Part shown: piece by piece, positions 56,140-64,000 of the stretch
How the letters are laid out: each line of letters starts with the position of its first letter
Numbering within the stretch: the stretch's first letter is position 1
NCBI RefSeq assembly: GCF_024181385.1
Contig: NZ_CP051305.1
Location: 2,232,001-2,296,000 of the forward strand
Direction of reading: 5' to 3'
Source: Treponema sp. OMZ 798
GTDB taxonomy: Bacteria > Spirochaetota > Spirochaetia > Treponematales > Treponemataceae
Length of the DNA stretch: 64,000 nt
Made by a program: the position numbers and the translations under genes
Notes under the pieces: model-generated
What the model saw: the letters and a program-made list of their open reading frames with translations, nothing else
Database searches by the model: none
What the model was told of the DNA's origin: nothing

Positions 56140-57232
56140 ATAAAACCTCCGCGCAAGAGTCTTCTATTTCAAGAAGCTTTGTGATATCAGGCGAAATATC
56201 AAATACATCATTTTTAACGGCATTTCTCAATGACACATCATTTTTTTTGATTTTCTCTTCAGGATGTACAACTTGTATTTTATCGTCTTTTCGTAAAAAC
56301 ATAAAAGAATGAATAGGCAAATTCATTTCTAAAATATCCAAATTATGAGTTGTAAAAAAAAGTTGAGTGTTAGGCTTTAAAAGAGAAATCATCAAACTAA
56401 GTATTGTTTGCTCGATATCACTTTGTATAAAAGAAAATTGTTCATCACAGTAGTAAAACTCAAAGACACCTAAATAAATTGCACTAATCAAATAAGAAAT
56501 ATCAAGTCCCGCTTTTGTACCGCTTGATAAAATATTTTTATCAACAATTTGTCCGTTTTGAATAACTACATCTCCATTTTTACTTCTGATAATATAAGCA
56601 TTTGCAAGTTCAGAACTTGCAATTACTTCGGTAATAGAAGTATCAAGCGTTTTTAAAACAGCGTTTAAAATATCAAGTTTTAATACATCTATATCATTCT
56701 CCATGAGATAGGTACTCGACTCATCTTTAGGAAAAGTAAAAAGCCATCCTATATTAGGAATAGCAGATAATTTTTGAATAAAGTCAGTTTGAGCATCCGG
56801 ATAAGCTTTTTTTAGTTTTTGAACACATGATTCATACGAATCATTTTTTAATATCTTACAATTATAAACATCGAATTCCTGTATTTCTTTTAAAGAGAAT
56901 TTACAACTGACTCTATATAGATATTCTTCATCAGTTAAAAAATCTATAGAAAAATAAGCAGATTTTGTTTTATCTAAAAAGTCATTCTGTAATAATTCAA
57001 ATTTTCCTCTTTCAATAAAATTAAAAATATCTTTTAAAGCTTGGCCTAGAGATGTTTTACCGGAAGCATTAGCACCCATAAGTATATTTACCTTTTTATA
57101 TCTAAAATTGGGCTTTGTTTTTAAATACTCTCCGATAATTGAAGTTTTTACAGGTCTTTTAGGATAGGAAAAATTGACTTTAAAGTCTCCAAAACCGAAT
57201 AAATTATCCAGTTCTAAATTCATTATTATCAT
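56126..57232 (-). CDS. OLD/SMC-like AAA ATPase (defence-type)
   Basis: 368 residues from the ATG at 57232, which has a good SD (GGAAGG, 5 nt); GTG at 57238 overlaps that SD. Walker A GANASGKTSL at residue 53-62, ABC-like signature LSSGTKAGLDISYLI near 250, Walker B FYYCDEQFSFIQSD near 273, and His switch FFTTHNLDIL near 310. No TOPRIM is fused at its C-terminus; the separate small TOPRIM gene fills that place. Such ATPases detect phage signals in several defence systems. The pair lies within an accessory block between corrin genes. Confidence 0.75.
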   Translation of the reverse strand: MIIMNLELDNLFGFGDFKVNFSYPKRPVKTSIIGEYLKTKPNFRYKKVNILMGANASGKTSLGQALKDIFNFIERGKFELLQNDFLDKTKSAYFSIDFLTDEEYLYRVSCKFSLKEIQEFDVYNCKILKNDSYESCVQKLKKAYPDAQTDFIQKLSAIPNIGWLFTFPKDESSTYLMENDIDVLKLDILNAVLKTLDTSITEVIASSELANAYIIRSKNGDVVIQNGQIVDKNILSSGTKAGLDISYLISAIYLGVFEFYYCDEQFSFIQSDIEQTILSLMISLLKPNTQLFFTTHNLDILEMNLPIHSFMFLRKDDKIQVVHPEEKIKKNDVSLRNAVKNDVFDISPDITKLLEIEDSCAEVLYEDI

Positions 57233-57327
57233 AAACACCTTCCTCTGTATTAATGATTACTTCCAATAATCAGAACTAATATAATTATATTATTTTTTTT
57301 GTTTTTGTCAAGTTTATATGTTCTAAA

Positions 57328-58398
57328 TTATATGTCCTCCTCCGCAGCCGAAACCGTTACACCCTCATGTTTAAACTTATCTAAAATTATTTTGCCGCCG
57401 AGGAGGAAGGCGGAAGGGGCGGAGACATTGTAAACTCCGATTGTCTTTTTTACAAAGTCTGACTTTTCAAAATTATCTTCGATTTTTTCTATTTGGCTTT
57501 CAGAAAAAAAGACCGGGCTTATGTTTAGTTCTTTTGCAAAATCAAGCAAGCCTTTTTCGTTTTGTTTTAATTCTATCGAGGCTATCGCCTTAACGGCCTT
57601 TAAATCCTTGTTTATCGAATCAAGGGCAAGCTTTACCGTCTCGGCAACAGTTTCTTTGTCCACACCTTTTTTTAAACCTATCCCAAGGTTTAAATTTTTC
57701 GGCACCAAGTGTACCATTGGCAAAGAATCGCTTAAAGCAGATACCGTTTCTCTTTTTTTATTTGAAACGATGATAAGGCCTTCAAGTTTTTTTTCTTCTT
57801 TCACGGATTGTAAATTTGAAGTAAATTTTACGGTCGGCAAATTTGAATTAAAATTTTCCTCTTGTAAAACAAAAAGATGGGGATAATTTATAGGAGGCGC
57901 CTTATCCTCGGAATAAAAACCTACAGCCTTTCCATCCACCATGAGGGCTGTGATTATTTTTGCATCTTCCATGGACAAGATGGTGTAATTATTTTTTTGA
58001 GCAAACAAATCGATAGCTTCTATGTTGCGGCCGTCGGAAGCTGTTGTAATTACACTTGCAGCCCCTATCGCACTTGCAATTTTTTCGGTAAGAGCATTGG
58101 CTCCGCCCAAATGCCCCGACAGCAATGAAATTACAAAGCGTCCCATATCATCGATTACAAGCACGGCAGGGTCTTGGGTTTTATCCTGAATATAATCCTT
58201 TATCATTCGGACGGCAATACCTGTAGAAGAAATAAAAATAAGGGCATCTCTATTTTTAAAATCATCGGGAATAAGAGAGCGGATTCCGCCGGCTGTTTTT
58301 GCATTATAAAAATGCTCGATTTGCGAATCCAAGCCTGATAATTTCTCGCCCAATAAATTTCCTTTTTCGGTAAAGGAATAAACTGCTATTTTTTTCAT
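57328..58398 (-). CDS. cbiG: Cobalt-precorrin-5A hydrolase CbiG
   Basis: 356 residues. Typical sequence: FISSTGIAVRMIKDYIQDKT near residue 55-74, LLSGHLGGANALTEKIA near 93-109 and, in the C-terminal part, KNLNLGIGLKKGVDKETV near 240-257. It opens the lactone and removes the two-carbon fragment as acetaldehyde, a step of the oxygen-independent pathway. Its start overlaps the cbiF stop by 4 bp. Confidence 0.92.
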   Translation of the reverse strand: MKKIAVYSFTEKGNLLGEKLSGLDSQIEHFYNAKTAGGIRSLIPDDFKNRDALIFISSTGIAVRMIKDYIQDKTQDPAVLVIDDMGRFVISLLSGHLGGANALTEKIASAIGAASVITTASDGRNIEAIDLFAQKNNYTILSMEDAKIITALMVDGKAVGFYSEDKAPPINYPHLFVLQEENFNSNLPTVKFTSNLQSVKEEKKLEGLIIVSNKKRETVSALSDSLPMVHLVPKNLNLGIGLKKGVDKETVAETVKLALDSINKDLKAVKAIASIELKQNEKGLLDFAKELNISPVFFSESQIEKIEDNFEKSDFVKKTIGVYNVSAPSAFLLGGKIILDKFKHEGVTVSAAEEDI

Positions 58399-59144
58399 TT
58401 TCCCGCTTTTCTAAATTCGTGAGAAAATTTAGGATTGTAAAGCTGCGACCTTTCATAAGACCCTGCAATAAAATTCCCCACCAAGATTTGAGCCGTTTTG
58501 TTTACTCCGGCCTTCTTCACTTTTTGAGCGATATCGCCGAGGGTGCCGGTTATTATTTCTTGATCTTCCCAAGTTGCCTTGTAAATTACCGCAGCAGGAG
58601 TCGCCTCATCCTTATAGCCCTTGAGAAGTTCTGCAACTACATTTTCTATATTTTGCACTGATAAAAAAATCGCCATCGAAGCCTTGTGGGCTGCAAGGTC
58701 TGCCAGCTTTTCATCTTGAGGAACAGGGGTGCGGCCTTCCATGCGGGTTAAAATAACTGTCTGGCTTACATCGGGAAGGGTAAACTCTTTTTTTATTGCC
58801 GCCGCCGCTGCCGTACAAGAGCTGACGCCCGGGACAACCTCGTAGTCTATTCCCAGCTTATCAAGTTCATCCATCTGCTCCCTGATTGCCCCGTAAATTG
58901 AAGGGTCTCCGGTGTGGAGCCTCACAATTTGAGCATTGCGGTTTTCTTCCATAACCTTGATAACTTCTTCAAGGGTCATTGAAGCCGAGTTATAGCTTTT
59001 GCAATTATGCCTTGCAAACATCAAATGAGCCTTTGAAACCAAAGAGCCTGCATAAATAATAACATCGGCCTTTTCAATCAGCTTGCGTCCTTTTATCGTA
59101 ATTAAATCAGGATCCCCAGGACCCGCTCCTACAAAATAAACCAT
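58395..59144 (-). CDS. cbiF: Cobalt-precorrin-4 C11-methyltransferase (CbiF/CobM)
   Basis: 249 residues from the ATG at 59144, because AAGGAG lies 4 nt upstream; an earlier in-frame ATG lacks an SD. Motifs: MVYFVGAGPGDPDLITIKG at 1-19, LHTGDPSIYGAIREQMD near 74-90, PGVSSCTAAAAAIKKEFTLP near 97-116 and TRMEGRTPVPQ near 123-133. It methylates C11 of the ring. It heads a two-gene operon (cbiF-cbiG) with its own promoter. Confidence 0.93.
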   Translation of the reverse strand: MVYFVGAGPGDPDLITIKGRKLIEKADVIIYAGSLVSKAHLMFARHNCKSYNSASMTLEEVIKVMEENRNAQIVRLHTGDPSIYGAIREQMDELDKLGIDYEVVPGVSSCTAAAAAIKKEFTLPDVSQTVILTRMEGRTPVPQDEKLADLAAHKASMAIFLSVQNIENVVAELLKGYKDEATPAAVIYKATWEDQEIITGTLGDIAQKVKKAGVNKTAQILVGNFIAGSYERSQLYNPKFSHEFRKAGK

Positions 59145-59193
59145 AATACTCCTTATAAAATAAACCTTCCTTTTATTGTTTTTAATCGAGAGC

Positions 59194-59223
59194 ATTCTAC
59201 TATTCTTTAAAGGGCTGTGTCAA
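59194..59223 (-). promoter_or_regulatory. Promoter of cbiF-cbiG
   Basis: TTGACA (59223-59218), 18-bp spacer, TAGAAT (59199-59194), read leftward. The leader is about 45 nt, too short for a cobalamin riboswitch, and none is seen. Confidence 0.75.
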
Positions 59224-59234
59224 GGTAAAAGATA

Positions 59235-60743
59235 TTAGAAGTTTACCCTATCGTCGGCAATTTCTTTGAGGCGCTTATCATGTGAGGTAAAAATAACCGT
59301 TTTGGTTTTTAAAATTTTTATAAGTTCTTCTAGTGATTCGGTGTCCAAATTATTTGTAGGCTCATCTAAAATTAAAATACCTTTTGAGTTTAACAAGCTT
59401 CGTACAATATCCGTTTTTTTTATTTCTCCGCCTGAAAAATTAGTGTCATCTTTTTCGGCAAAAGTCCTTTCCGCAGGTTTTTCAAGTGAAAATGTTTTAA
59501 GCATTTTATTTATTTCGTTTTCAGGGATTTCATTGCCTAATGCGATGTTTTCTTTTATATCCGTATTAAATAAAAGTGAAGTTTGCGGGACATAACCCAG
59601 AGCTTCTTTTACCGGATTTGAAAATATGATTTCTCCTGTCTGAGGTTTAAGTTCGCCTGCAAGAATTTTTAAAAAAATACTTTTACCTGTTCCGTTTGCT
59701 CCCTCAATTAAAAGTTTATTATCTTTTTTTATTTTAATATCAGGGAATGAAAATTTTCTGCCGTTGATTGTGTAAACAAGATTTTTAGTTTCAAGATTTT
59801 CATAGCCTGTTTTAGGCATATTTGAATTATCAAAATTTAAAAAGAAATTTACACGCCCCTTTATAATCTTCATAAACGGAATTATCTGTACCCATTCAAT
59901 AAGTAATTCTATTATTTGTCCGATAGGGTAAATTAAAAAAAGTGAAGCAGCCAGATTTTCAATGGTGACGGATTTAAACAAAAAAGAAAAACTTATAATA
60001 ATTAACACTTGTATTGAATATTTACAAAGTCCTAAAATTGCTTTTGAAAGCGAGAGATTTATAATATTTTTTTCGGCATGTTTATTTATATAAGAGCTGT
60101 AATTCTTATTATATAATTCTAAAATATTTTCTTTAAGTGAAAATAAAATAAGGGGAATTTTATTGTTTACAATATTTTCTTCAAATGCAATACGGTCATT
60201 ATTGTAAGCTGCAGAATGGGAGTAGTAAATTCCTTCCAAATGTGAATATAATTTATTAAATAAAATAGGGATTGCCGATACGCAAAACACTGTGAGTAAA
60301 AAAATTATATTGGTGCTTTGAATAAAAAGTACGGCAATTAATACGGTTACGACAATCGGTGTAACAATGAGAGTACGCAGTTTTAACCTATATTCGATTA
60401 AATCCGATTCAAAAAGCTGTAAAATGCTTCCGCTTCCCGAATTATGTACCTGGCTTATGTCTTTTTGCAAAATCGATTTTAAATTAACTCCATCATGTAA
60501 AACGGACTTTTTTAAAAACACCTTTGCACTTAAAAAAGCTGCAAATGGGGAAATAAGAGAAAGCAATAAAATTATAAGCAGGGTTTGTAAAATAATGCCG
60601 TCGGCAGAAGTTTTATTATAAATATGAGATACGATAATTCCAACCTGTGCAGAAAAGTAAACAGGTAAAAAAAGAGAGATAATTTGTGAGGCGCTTTCCA
60701 ATAAAAAACTAGACCAAAATATTTTTACCGTTTTTAAATTCAT
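59235..60743 (-). CDS. ABC transporter, fused membrane and ATPase domains (half-exporter B)
   Basis: 502 residues. A membrane domain with six segments (about 1-290) is followed by an ATPase domain: Walker A GANGTGKSIFLKIL near residue 345-358, signature NFSGGEIKKTDIVRSL near 424-439, Walker B GILILDEPTNNLDTES near 443-458, His switch TSHDKRL. It overlaps the partner gene by 4 bp. With that gene it should form a heterodimeric exporter or siderophore-type importer. The substrate is unknown. Confidence 0.85.
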   Translation of the reverse strand: MNLKTVKIFWSSFLLESASQIISLFLPVYFSAQVGIIVSHIYNKTSADGIILQTLLIILLLSLISPFAAFLSAKVFLKKSVLHDGVNLKSILQKDISQVHNSGSGSILQLFESDLIEYRLKLRTLIVTPIVVTVLIAVLFIQSTNIIFLLTVFCVSAIPILFNKLYSHLEGIYYSHSAAYNNDRIAFEENIVNNKIPLILFSLKENILELYNKNYSSYINKHAEKNIINLSLSKAILGLCKYSIQVLIIISFSFLFKSVTIENLAASLFLIYPIGQIIELLIEWVQIIPFMKIIKGRVNFFLNFDNSNMPKTGYENLETKNLVYTINGRKFSFPDIKIKKDNKLLIEGANGTGKSIFLKILAGELKPQTGEIIFSNPVKEALGYVPQTSLLFNTDIKENIALGNEIPENEINKMLKTFSLEKPAERTFAEKDDTNFSGGEIKKTDIVRSLLNSKGILILDEPTNNLDTESLEELIKILKTKTVIFTSHDKRLKEIADDRVNF

Positions 60744-62293
60744 TTATTTTCTCCGATATTTAATATTTTTGAAAAACAGGATTCAATATCTTTATCGTGT
60801 GAAATAACCATAAGGGTATTTTTATATTCCGTTAAGTCTTTTTTTAATGCCGAAATTCCTTGCGCGTCTAAATCATTTGTAGGCTCATCCAGTATAACTA
60901 TCTTGTTTAACATAAATGCCAAGGGAAGTAAAAGTTTTTTCTTTTCACCGCCTGAAAGATCTTTAATTTTTGTGTACTTGTGTTTTTCAAATTCAAAATC
61001 GTAGACTTTAAATTTTTCTTTAAGAGCCTTAATATCGATATTATTTTTTTCGGCAACAGTATTTATAAAGTCTTCAGCCGTTAAAGAAAGCAAAGGAAAC
61101 TCTTGAGTAAGGTAAATGCAGTTTTTTATAAAACAATTTTCGGAGACCTCTGCGCTGTTTTTACTTCCGGATTCTGTTTCAATTTCTATTATGCCTTCAT
61201 ATTCGATTCCGCAAAAAAGACATTTTATTAAAGATGTTTTACCGATTCCGTTTTCGCCCTTGATTAAAACCTTATCATTTTTATTTATACAAAAAGAAAC
61301 AGGTTTAAGTTTTTCCTTTAAATAAGAAGGAAGAACATCTTTGTACTCTATTTTTGTAAATTCTGAATTTGATGACTTTATGCCTGTGCTTTTGTTTACA
61401 AGATTTTGAAAACGTTTTAAGCTTACGGTAAAATTATTTTTTGCTCCTATAATCGAAAACATCATTACTGCCCGTGAAAAAAAGACGGGCAAAATTGCGG
61501 CCGTGCTTATTGCTTCTTGTACCGTTATGATTTCTTTTGTTTTAAAATATGCAATTAAAAGATAGCTTAAAAGCGTAATAATTACTTCCGAAAAGCTGTG
61601 TAAAAAATCTTCAAGTTTTGCAAAGAGTTCCGCCTTGTTTCCGAGTTTATAAAATTCGTCCGTTATTTTATAAAAGCGTTTAAAAAACCAAGAGTGTACA
61701 CGGTATAAATTTATCATTGCATTAAGATTAAAGGCTTCGATAAAATAATTGCTTAATCTTTTTTCAACCTCTCTCGTATCCCAATAAGTTTGCATAAAAT
61801 ATTTACGCAGGATTAAATCGGGAACGATACATAAAAAAGAAATTACCAAAATACAAAAAGCCAAATAAAGATTGGAACTAAAAAGAAAAAATAAAACGGC
61901 CCCATATAATATAAGATTGGAAATAAAAATCGGCTTTTCTGTTCCGTAAAACGAAGCAATTATTCTGCTGTCTTTGTTTAAAACGGAATTTACATTTTCG
62001 TAAGTATTTTTATTGTTTAAAAATAAGCATGAATCAAGCACCTCATTGCGTAAGTCTTGCATTTTTTCTAAGGTTACCAGCATACGCAGTTTGCGTGCAT
62101 AAAAGCTGCAAAGGAAGAAAAGAAATGCAACAGCTAAAAACAAATAAATATAAGGAAGCGGTTTATGCAGCGAGGTAAGCAAAGCTGCAATTATTCTTAG
62201 TAAGGCATATTCTAAAATAACAGCGAGAGAGGTAAATATAAAATTAGCCGGAGAATGAAGTGCAGGGCTTTTCATTTTTGTAGAGTTATACAT
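60740..62293 (-). CDS. ABC transporter, fused membrane and ATPase domains (half-exporter A)
   Basis: 517 residues. Six membrane segments cover about 1-300. The ATPase domain follows with Walker A GENGIGKTSLIKC near residue 348-360, signature DLSGGEKKKLLLPLA near 433-447, Walker B IVILDEPTNDLDAQ near 451-464 and ISHDKDI near 494. It starts 3 bp after the half-length MFS gene and overlaps the next transporter gene by 4 bp, so all three are probably one transcript. Confidence 0.85.
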   Translation of the reverse strand: MYNSTKMKSPALHSPANFIFTSLAVILEYALLRIIAALLTSLHKPLPYIYLFLAVAFLFFLCSFYARKLRMLVTLEKMQDLRNEVLDSCLFLNNKNTYENVNSVLNKDSRIIASFYGTEKPIFISNLILYGAVLFFLFSSNLYLAFCILVISFLCIVPDLILRKYFMQTYWDTREVEKRLSNYFIEAFNLNAMINLYRVHSWFFKRFYKITDEFYKLGNKAELFAKLEDFLHSFSEVIITLLSYLLIAYFKTKEIITVQEAISTAAILPVFFSRAVMMFSIIGAKNNFTVSLKRFQNLVNKSTGIKSSNSEFTKIEYKDVLPSYLKEKLKPVSFCINKNDKVLIKGENGIGKTSLIKCLFCGIEYEGIIEIETESGSKNSAEVSENCFIKNCIYLTQEFPLLSLTAEDFINTVAEKNNIDIKALKEKFKVYDFEFEKHKYTKIKDLSGGEKKKLLLPLAFMLNKIVILDEPTNDLDAQGISALKKDLTEYKNTLMVISHDKDIESCFSKILNIGENK

Positions 62294-62296
62294 AAA

Positions 62297-62866
62297 TTAA
62301 TGCTTTGTCAACCCCATAGCCGATCTTCCCAAAAATAAAAATAGGACCAAAGATGCAATGCTGTAAATGGAATTTCCTGTAAAAAGCATCCTCCAGCCCG
62401 TATTAAAAGGTATTAAAAAGACCGGTGCTATCCCGGCTCCTATTATAATGGGCGAAAACACTGAGGCTATGGCGACGATAGCATTATATATACCCAAATT
62501 AGAGGTACGCTTATTTTCGTTTTCGCTGAGCAATACTAAAATCGCAGGAGGAACTAAACCGATAGATATGCCGAATAAAACTGTTCCGATAAACATCCAA
62601 GTCATGCTGCCGCTTTCAATTACCAAAATAAGGCAGCCGGCAGTAAACAGTATGCTTCCCAATATAATTTCCGTTCTCGCCTTTAAAAAATTCCATATTG
62701 AAAAAACACGCGTAAGCAGGAGAGAGCTTATAAATGTCATCATAATAATATTTATATCCCCTGTTTTTTTGTTGATATTAAATACTATTAAAGATAACAA
62801 AGCTGTCAGCATAGAAAAAATAAAATTTATAAAAAACGAAACAGTGAATAATTTTTTCTCGTTCAT
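62297..62866 (-). CDS. Half-length major facilitator superfamily protein
   Basis: 189 residues from the ATG at 62866 (MNEKKLFTVSFFINFIF), preceded by AAGGATG. About six membrane segments are visible (for example IILGSILFTAGCLILVI, MFIGTVLFGISIGLVPPAI, IYNAIVAIASVFSPIIIGA), which corresponds to the N-terminal half of a normal 12-helix MFS transporter. The C-terminal half is missing, and the next gene begins 3 bp later. It may work as a dimer, or be a truncated remnant. Its context, an ABC pair, resembles siderophore loci in which an MFS gene accompanies two ABC genes. Confidence 0.65.
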   Translation of the reverse strand: MNEKKLFTVSFFINFIFSMLTALLSLIVFNINKKTGDINIIMMTFISSLLLTRVFSIWNFLKARTEIILGSILFTAGCLILVIESGSMTWMFIGTVLFGISIGLVPPAILVLLSENENKRTSNLGIYNAIVAIASVFSPIIIGAGIAPVFLIPFNTGWRMLFTGNSIYSIASLVLFLFLGRSAMGLTKH

Positions 62867-63110
62867 AAAAAAGATCATCCTTATTTGAGTATAGTAAATA
62901 TAGTCTGTTCTGTCAATCAATTTATATCCGGGGGAAGACCGCCCGAGTTCATTGATTTTGAAGGAGATTTTCGAATTTGCTTATATCGGAACATCAGCAC
63001 CTTCTACCCATTTCTTTAGTCTACCAGCCGAATCTATCGCAGATTTTGTATCATTATCATCTACTCATTATTTCTTCTAATACCTAAAAACTCATAAAGC
63101 TTAAAAACCC

Positions 63111-63140
63111 CTTACATAAATATTAAAAATCATGTATAAT
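63111..63140 (+). promoter_or_regulatory. Promoter of parA, very short leader
   Basis: CTTACA (63111-63116), 18-bp spacer, TATAAT (63135-63140). The ATG at 63149 follows the -10 box by 8 nt and no SD is present. Confidence 0.5.
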
Positions 63141-63148
63141 AAACCATT

Positions 63149-63904
63149 ATGGGAAAAACATTTGTTTTTGTAAACCAAAAAGGCGGGGTCGGAAAGACGA
63201 CTTCCGTGATTAATTTGGGTGCTTACATCGCACTGGCAGGAAAAAAGACTCTTTTAATAGACTTTGACCCTCAGGGGAATATGTCTTCAGGTGTCGGTAT
63301 TCAAAAAAAGCGGCCGACCGTTTATGATGCCCTTGCCCAAAAGACCTCAATAAAAAACACCATCTACCCTACTACGGTAAAAAACCTGTCGGCGATCCCG
63401 GCTTCAATAGACCTTTCGGGAGCGACAGTAGAACTTGTAGAAGAAGCCGACAGAGAATTCTATCTTAAAAATATTATCGAAAGCGTAAAAAGCGAATACG
63501 ATTATATCCTAATCGACTGTCCTCCGTCTTTGGGCATTTTAACCTTAAACGGACTCACGGCAGCCGACCAAGTGTATATACCGCTTCAATGCGAATACTT
63601 TGCCCTCGAAGGATTAACCCTCCTTTTACAGACCGTTCAAAGAGTACAGCAAAGCCTTAATCCTTCCCTTGAAATAGGCGGAATATTTTTTACCATGTTC
63701 GATTCAAGAACAAATCTTGCTCAAGAAGTTGTGCAGCAGGTATCTTCATATTTTAAGGATAAGGTTTTTTCGACCATTGTTCCGAGAAATGTAAGATTAT
63801 CAGAAGCTCCGTCACATGGAGTGCCGATTTGCAATTATGACGCAAAATGTATGGGAGCAAGAAGTTACGAAAAACTTGCACATGAGGTATTAAACCGTGG
63901 CTAA
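63149..63904 (+). CDS. parA: Chromosome-partitioning ATPase ParA (Soj)
   Basis: 251 residues. The deviant Walker A KGGVGKTTSVINLG at residue 11-24, the A' motif LLIDFDPQGNMSSGVG near 34-49, Walker B DYILIDCPPSLGILTLNGLT near 115-134 and the DNA-binding basic C-terminal part are all present. It drives movement of the origin region through ParB-stimulated ATP hydrolysis on the nucleoid. Its stop codon overlaps parB. No parS-like site was seen in the window. Confidence 0.95.
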   Translation: MGKTFVFVNQKGGVGKTTSVINLGAYIALAGKKTLLIDFDPQGNMSSGVGIQKKRPTVYDALAQKTSIKNTIYPTTVKNLSAIPASIDLSGATVELVEEADREFYLKNIIESVKSEYDYILIDCPPSLGILTLNGLTAADQVYIPLQCEYFALEGLTLLLQTVQRVQQSLNPSLEIGGIFFTMFDSRTNLAQEVVQQVSSYFKDKVFSTIVPRNVRLSEAPSHGVPICNYDAKCMGARSYEKLAHEVLNRG

Positions 63905-64000
63905 AAAATCGGCATTAGGACGGGGCCTCGATGCCCTATTGGAAGAACAAGCTTCAAATCATGCAGTGCAGGAAACACTGAATATTTCCGAAGATTCGAT
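63897..64000 (+). CDS. parB: Chromosome-partitioning protein ParB (Spo0J), N-terminal part
   Basis: A GTG start at 63897 lies inside the parA stop region (8-bp overlap) and opens a frame to the window edge: MAKKSALGRGLDALLEEQ, the canonical ParB N-terminus. The gene continues beyond the window. ParB binds parS and activates ParA. The overlap implies coupled translation, the usual arrangement. Confidence 0.93.
   Translation, partial: MAKKSALGRGLDALLEEQASNHAVQETLNISEDS

Noticed and set aside
59145..59234. Cobalamin riboswitch before cbiF
   Set aside because: The gap is only 90 bp and the promoter occupies part of it; no B12-box-like sequence is seen.
62981..63055. Open stretch of 24 codons on the - strand (ends RLKKWVEGADVPI)
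   Set aside because: Has coding-like composition but no start codon; at most a remnant of a lost gene.
1..64000. CRISPR arrays, insertion sequences, rRNA genes
   Set aside because: No regularly spaced repeats, transposase-like proteins or rRNA-like conserved sequence were found while reading both strands.

Overview
The window is chromosomal DNA from a host-associated spirochaete of the genus Treponema, most like T. denticola. The evidence is the protein content: a 907-residue GreA with a long helical N-terminus, a MurA with Asp in place of the catalytic Cys, a pyruvate:ferredoxin oxidoreductase, a membrane pyrophosphatase, CheR/CheB, and an AT-rich genome with purine-rich SD sites. A decayed integron attC site also fits, because T. 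denticola is known to carry a chromosomal integron. The species call is inference; no search was run.

Layout. 0-11 kb: end of an ankyrin-like gene, a vWA membrane protein, long GreA, a TPR protein, PFOR and an OmpA-family protein. 11-18.9 kb is accessory: a possible small RNA with two anti-Shine-Dalgarno motifs, a Phd-like/Doc toxin-antitoxin pair, a WYL regulator with a ClbS/DfsB-like protein, and a Bce-type peptide-sensing and detoxification module (permease, ATPase, kinase, regulator) whose permease gene is out of frame at an A9 tract. 18.9-25 kb: membrane pyrophosphatase, orphan PTS EIIC, tRNA-Ala(CGC), a lipoprotein, cheR-cheB. 25-30 kb: lptC-lptA-lptB-pth-CBM48 protein-murA, an envelope cluster. 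30-38 kb: a chemoreceptor, an oligopeptide ABC transporter (no binding protein in the window), a cation diffusion facilitator and a DD-carboxypeptidase. 38-46 kb: STAS protein with two SpoIIE-type phosphatases, then dnaJ, dnaK, grpE read leftward. 46-48.2 kb: a Fic enzyme and a single integron-type gene cassette (secreted protein plus attC). 48.3-59.2 kb: two groups of cobalamin corrin-ring genes separated by accessory genes (AAA/PD-(D/E)XK protein, radical SAM enzyme, MATE pump, UDG-like protein, and an OLD-like ATPase paired with a small TOPRIM protein). 59.2-62.9 kb: a pair of ABC exporters with a half-length MFS protein. 62.9-64 kb: parA and the start of parB.

How the parts work together: PFOR and the pyrophosphatase fit anaerobic energy metabolism. 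cheR/cheB and the chemoreceptor serve chemotaxis. The lpt, murA and DD-carboxypeptidase genes build the envelope. The STAS/phosphatase set looks like a partner-switching stress module. The most notable observations are the solitary integron cassette with a mutated recombination box, the A9 frameshift in the Bce permease, the ATPase-TOPRIM pair as a possible defence system, the putative anti-SD small RNA, and several genes whose promoter -10 box lies 6-10 nt before the start codon with no SD, suggesting leaderless mRNAs.
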